NCBI RefSeq assembly: GCF_010119545.1
Contig: NZ_JAAEAA010000011.1
Location: 1-64,000, forward strand
Length of the DNA stretch: 64,000 nucleotides
From: Pontibacter fetidus
GTDB taxonomy: Bacteria; Bacteroidota; Bacteroidia; Cytophagales; Hymenobacteraceae
Direction of reading: 5' to 3'
The notes beneath the pieces were generated by a model. That model had not been told where the DNA came from. It worked only from the letters and a program-made list of their open reading frames with translations, and did no database searches. Position 1 is the stretch's first letter, and the number at the start of each line of letters is the position of its first letter. Below, in pieces: positions 62,169 through 64,000 of this stretch. Made by a program: the position numbers and the translations under genes.

Positions 62169-62876
62169 TTAGAACACGACAGGCATGGTGTATTGTACTT
62201 TTACTTTTTTACCATCCTTTTCCGTTGGCATCCATTTGCCCTCCGTCAGTTTTGCCAACTTTAGCGCTTCTTCATCAAGTATAGGCTCAAGGTGGTTTTT
62301 AAGTTTGTAATCAGAAAGGGAGCCATCCTCGTTTATAATGAAAGAGACGTAAACCGTACCGTGTTTTTTAGCGCCGCGTGGGTACTTAACTTTCTGGTAC
62401 ATAAATTTCTCAAACGCTTTACGGCCTCCTATAAACTCCGGCATTGCATCTTTAGGTGTAGCTGACCCCGAACCACTGTTATTAAACTTAACCGGCAATG
62501 TATAGCGAACAGGAACTGGTTTGCCATTATTGATACCCGGCGTCCATTGTCCGCTCATATTTCTTACCGACTGCACACAAACCGAATCCAGTTTTGGATC
62601 AAGGCCTTTCAGCACTTTTACCTGGTTTACACTTCCGTTGGTATCAACTACAAAACTAACCACTACCATGCCTTGTACCTGCGTATTGGTGTAGGGTATA
62701 CTACCTGAAAGGTACTTTAGCATCGCCTCCTGGCCACCATTGTAGCTTGGCATCTTTTCTACATATTCATAAATGGTTTTCTGAGGTGTAGCTGCTGCAT
62801 TGTTCTGGCAAAATGCTTTACCAGGGATGTATAAAAGCAGGCTGAGAGAGAACAGAAGGGTGTAAGTTTGTCTCAT
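62169..62876 (-). CDS. Secreted protein with two TonB C-terminal-like domains
   Basis: A 235-residue exported protein. After a signal peptide (TYTLLFSLSLLLYIPGKAFC) there are two TonB_C-type repeats, about 50-125 (GMVVVSFVVDTNGSVNQVKV) and 150-235 (GTVYVSFIINEDGSLSDYKL), each ending in a GKWTP-type and YTLPVxF segment. Because it has a cleavable signal instead of a cytoplasmic N-terminus and lacks the Pro-rich span, it is probably not an energy-transducing TonB. Such repeats are common in Bacteroidota envelope proteins. Confidence 0.85.
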   Translation of the reverse strand: MRQTYTLLFSLSLLLYIPGKAFCQNNAAATPQKTIYEYVEKMPSYNGGQEAMLKYLSGSIPYTNTQVQGMVVVSFVVDTNGSVNQVKVLKGLDPKLDSVCVQSVRNMSGQWTPGINNGKPVPVRYTLPVKFNNSGSGSATPKDAMPEFIGGRKAFEKFMYQKVKYPRGAKKHGTVYVSFIINEDGSLSDYKLKNHLEPILDEEALKLAKLTEGKWMPTEKDGKKVKVQYTMPVVF

Positions 62877-62971
62877 AAATAAAACTATAGGTTGGTGTAC
62901 TGCAATATAAAACTATAATAGGTAATACTAAACATTAATAATCTGCCGTTATACTACATAGATAAGAAAAC

Positions 62972-63002
62972 AAAAAGGCTCCTACACCCAGGAGCCTTTT
63001 TT
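62972..63002. terminator. Bidirectional terminator between TonB-like and SusD-like genes
   Basis: AAAAAGGCTCCT, ACACCC, AGGAGCCTTTTTT. Confidence 0.88.
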
Positions 63003-63040
63003 AATTTAAAACACAACTATAGTTGCACTAACTATAGGTA

Positions 63041-64000
63041 TCAATAACCAGGATTTTGATCTAGTTCCGGGTTTACTTCTATCTGCTGCAGTGGTATTGG
63101 CCAAAGGTTACGGAAATCCTCGCCGTCAGCTTCGCAGAAACCCAGTCGTTCGCAGGTTAGGTTGTAGCGTTTCAGGTCCATAAAGCGCATGCCTTCGCCT
63201 ACAAACTCAAAACGGCGCTGTTCCAGTATCTCTTGCAAAGCCTGTGCATTGGTCAGTACTACTACAGGAGTTAAACCAGCGCGTCTTCTGATCATGTTTA
63301 TATCACTTATCACCTGCGGATCGGCGGGAGCTAGTGCAGCTCCCTGACGGGCACGTGCTTCTGCTCGGATCAGGTACATTTCAGCTAAGCGTATGATAGG
63401 TACGTTGTCGGCATTTTCAGATACATCTTCGTACTTCAGCAGGCGGTTGCGGTTGCCCTCAAAACGGGTAGTTTGCTCAAAACGTAAATCGCCCTCGGCT
63501 GCTGAGGCGGCAAACTCATCGAAAAATGCCTGACGCAGGTAAAACTTCTGACCACCTGTACGTGGGTCTGATGCACTGCCCAACCCGTTGGCATCGTAAG
63601 GAGTAAAGTTCAGTTCAAAGATCGATTCGGCATTGCCTTCCCTCACCCACAGGTCGCTAAAGTTCTCAAGCAGTTCAAATTGACCGCTTTCTATAACAGT
63701 ATTGGCACTTGCTTCGGCGGCGGCATTGTTGCCTTGCTGCAGGTATACACGTGCCAGCAAGGCTGTGGCAGCCAGCGACGAAGCACGGTACGGGGCATTA
63801 CTGATCGCATTTCCAAGGTTTTCTTCTGCAAAAAGCAGGTCTGCAATTACGGCATTATATACCTCCGCCTCTGATGACCTTGCTACGTTTTGTATTTCGG
63901 GGATGGTGGTGGTAGGAGATGTAATTACCGGAACTCCGCCAAAAACCCGCAACAAATCGAAGTGTGCCAGTGCCCTGATAAAGCGCATTTCGGCAATGTA
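63041..64000 (-). CDS. RagB/SusD family outer-membrane lipoprotein, C-terminal part (runs off the window)
   Basis: SusD-like proteins cap a TonB-dependent SusC channel and bind glycans or peptides. The 319 visible residues continue the frame to the window edge (YIAEMRFIRALAHFDLLRVF). They include the TPR-like helices around ATALLARVYLQQGNNAAAEA and the C-terminal EQRRFEFVGEGMRFMDLKRY, IPLQQIEVNPELDQNPGY, both typical of the family. The N-terminus with the lipobox and the partner susC gene lie outside. Substrate unknown. Confidence 0.92.
   Translation of the reverse strand, partial: YIAEMRFIRALAHFDLLRVFGGVPVITSPTTTIPEIQNVARSSEAEVYNAVIADLLFAEENLGNAISNAPYRASSLAATALLARVYLQQGNNAAAEASANTVIESGQFELLENFSDLWVREGNAESIFELNFTPYDANGLGSASDPRTGGQKFYLRQAFFDEFAASAAEGDLRFEQTTRFEGNRNRLLKYEDVSENADNVPIIRLAEMYLIRAEARARQGAALAPADPQVISDINMIRRRAGLTPVVVLTNAQALQEILEQRRFEFVGEGMRFMDLKRYNLTCERLGFCEADGEDFRNLWPIPLQQIEVNPELDQNPGY

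Overview
The window looks like a chromosomal stretch from a Bacteroidota bacterium, most likely order Cytophagales and close to Pontibacter/Hymenobacter. Lineage markers are the PorX regulator of type IX secretion, a fused LpxC-FabZ protein, a SusD-like outer-membrane lipoprotein, DUF2851, DUF4197, NBP35/Mrp plus NifU, TTG-N19-21-TAnnTTTG promoters, and the lack of Shine-Dalgarno sequences. The genus is an inference from gene content and style. No tRNA, rRNA, CRISPR or complete insertion sequence was seen. The left edge appears to clip the first 22 codons of an ISAs1-type transposase.

Layout. 0.3-8.5 kb: pyrF, an SGNH hydrolase, GNAT, DUF1456, DUF5996, two carboxypeptidase-regulatory-domain proteins (one broken by a stop codon), DUF2851 and a polytopic membrane protein. 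9-16.6 kb: NeuD-like acetyltransferase, trhO, class IV aminotransferase with P1 peptidase, nucleoside phosphorylase, acyl-CoA reductase divergent from a ferredoxin, and a pentapeptide-repeat protein. 16.8-26 kb: valS, four small envelope proteins, 2-oxoacid dehydrogenase E2, cinA, DUF4197. 26-34.6 kb: erythromycin-esterase-like protein, yebC, and the lipid A block (HD protein, lpxD, lpxC-fabZ, lpxA, ABC ATPase). 34.8-38 kb: porX-tsaE-ald. 38-49 kb: flavin reductase, PglC/PglD-like pair, fumarylacetoacetase, nifU-mrp, dnaG, a GT2 glycosyltransferase, ribBA. 49-64 kb: an ABC-2 exporter, several peptidases (S10, DUF885, M14), PhzF, DUF421 pair, nitroreductase, DoxX, surE, a TonB-domain protein and a SusD C-terminal part.

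The genes are mostly ordinary housekeeping and envelope functions in short operons, often ended by strong hairpin terminators. The unusual content is between the genes, and partly inside them. First, the 7-mer AACTATA (reverse complement TATAGTT; often the palindrome AACTATAGTT) occurs about once per 190 bp in the part counted by eye. It often sits on or just after stop codons and in terminator stems, but is absent from several conserved genes. Second, four dispersed copies of a composite intergenic repeat (near 8.6, 32.9, 42.3 and 59.7 kb) share modules in a fixed order, and their differences include compensatory base-pair changes, suggesting selection on a folded RNA or DNA structure. Solo copies of smaller palindromic repeat families are scattered elsewhere. 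These two signals are the best candidates for an undescribed system.
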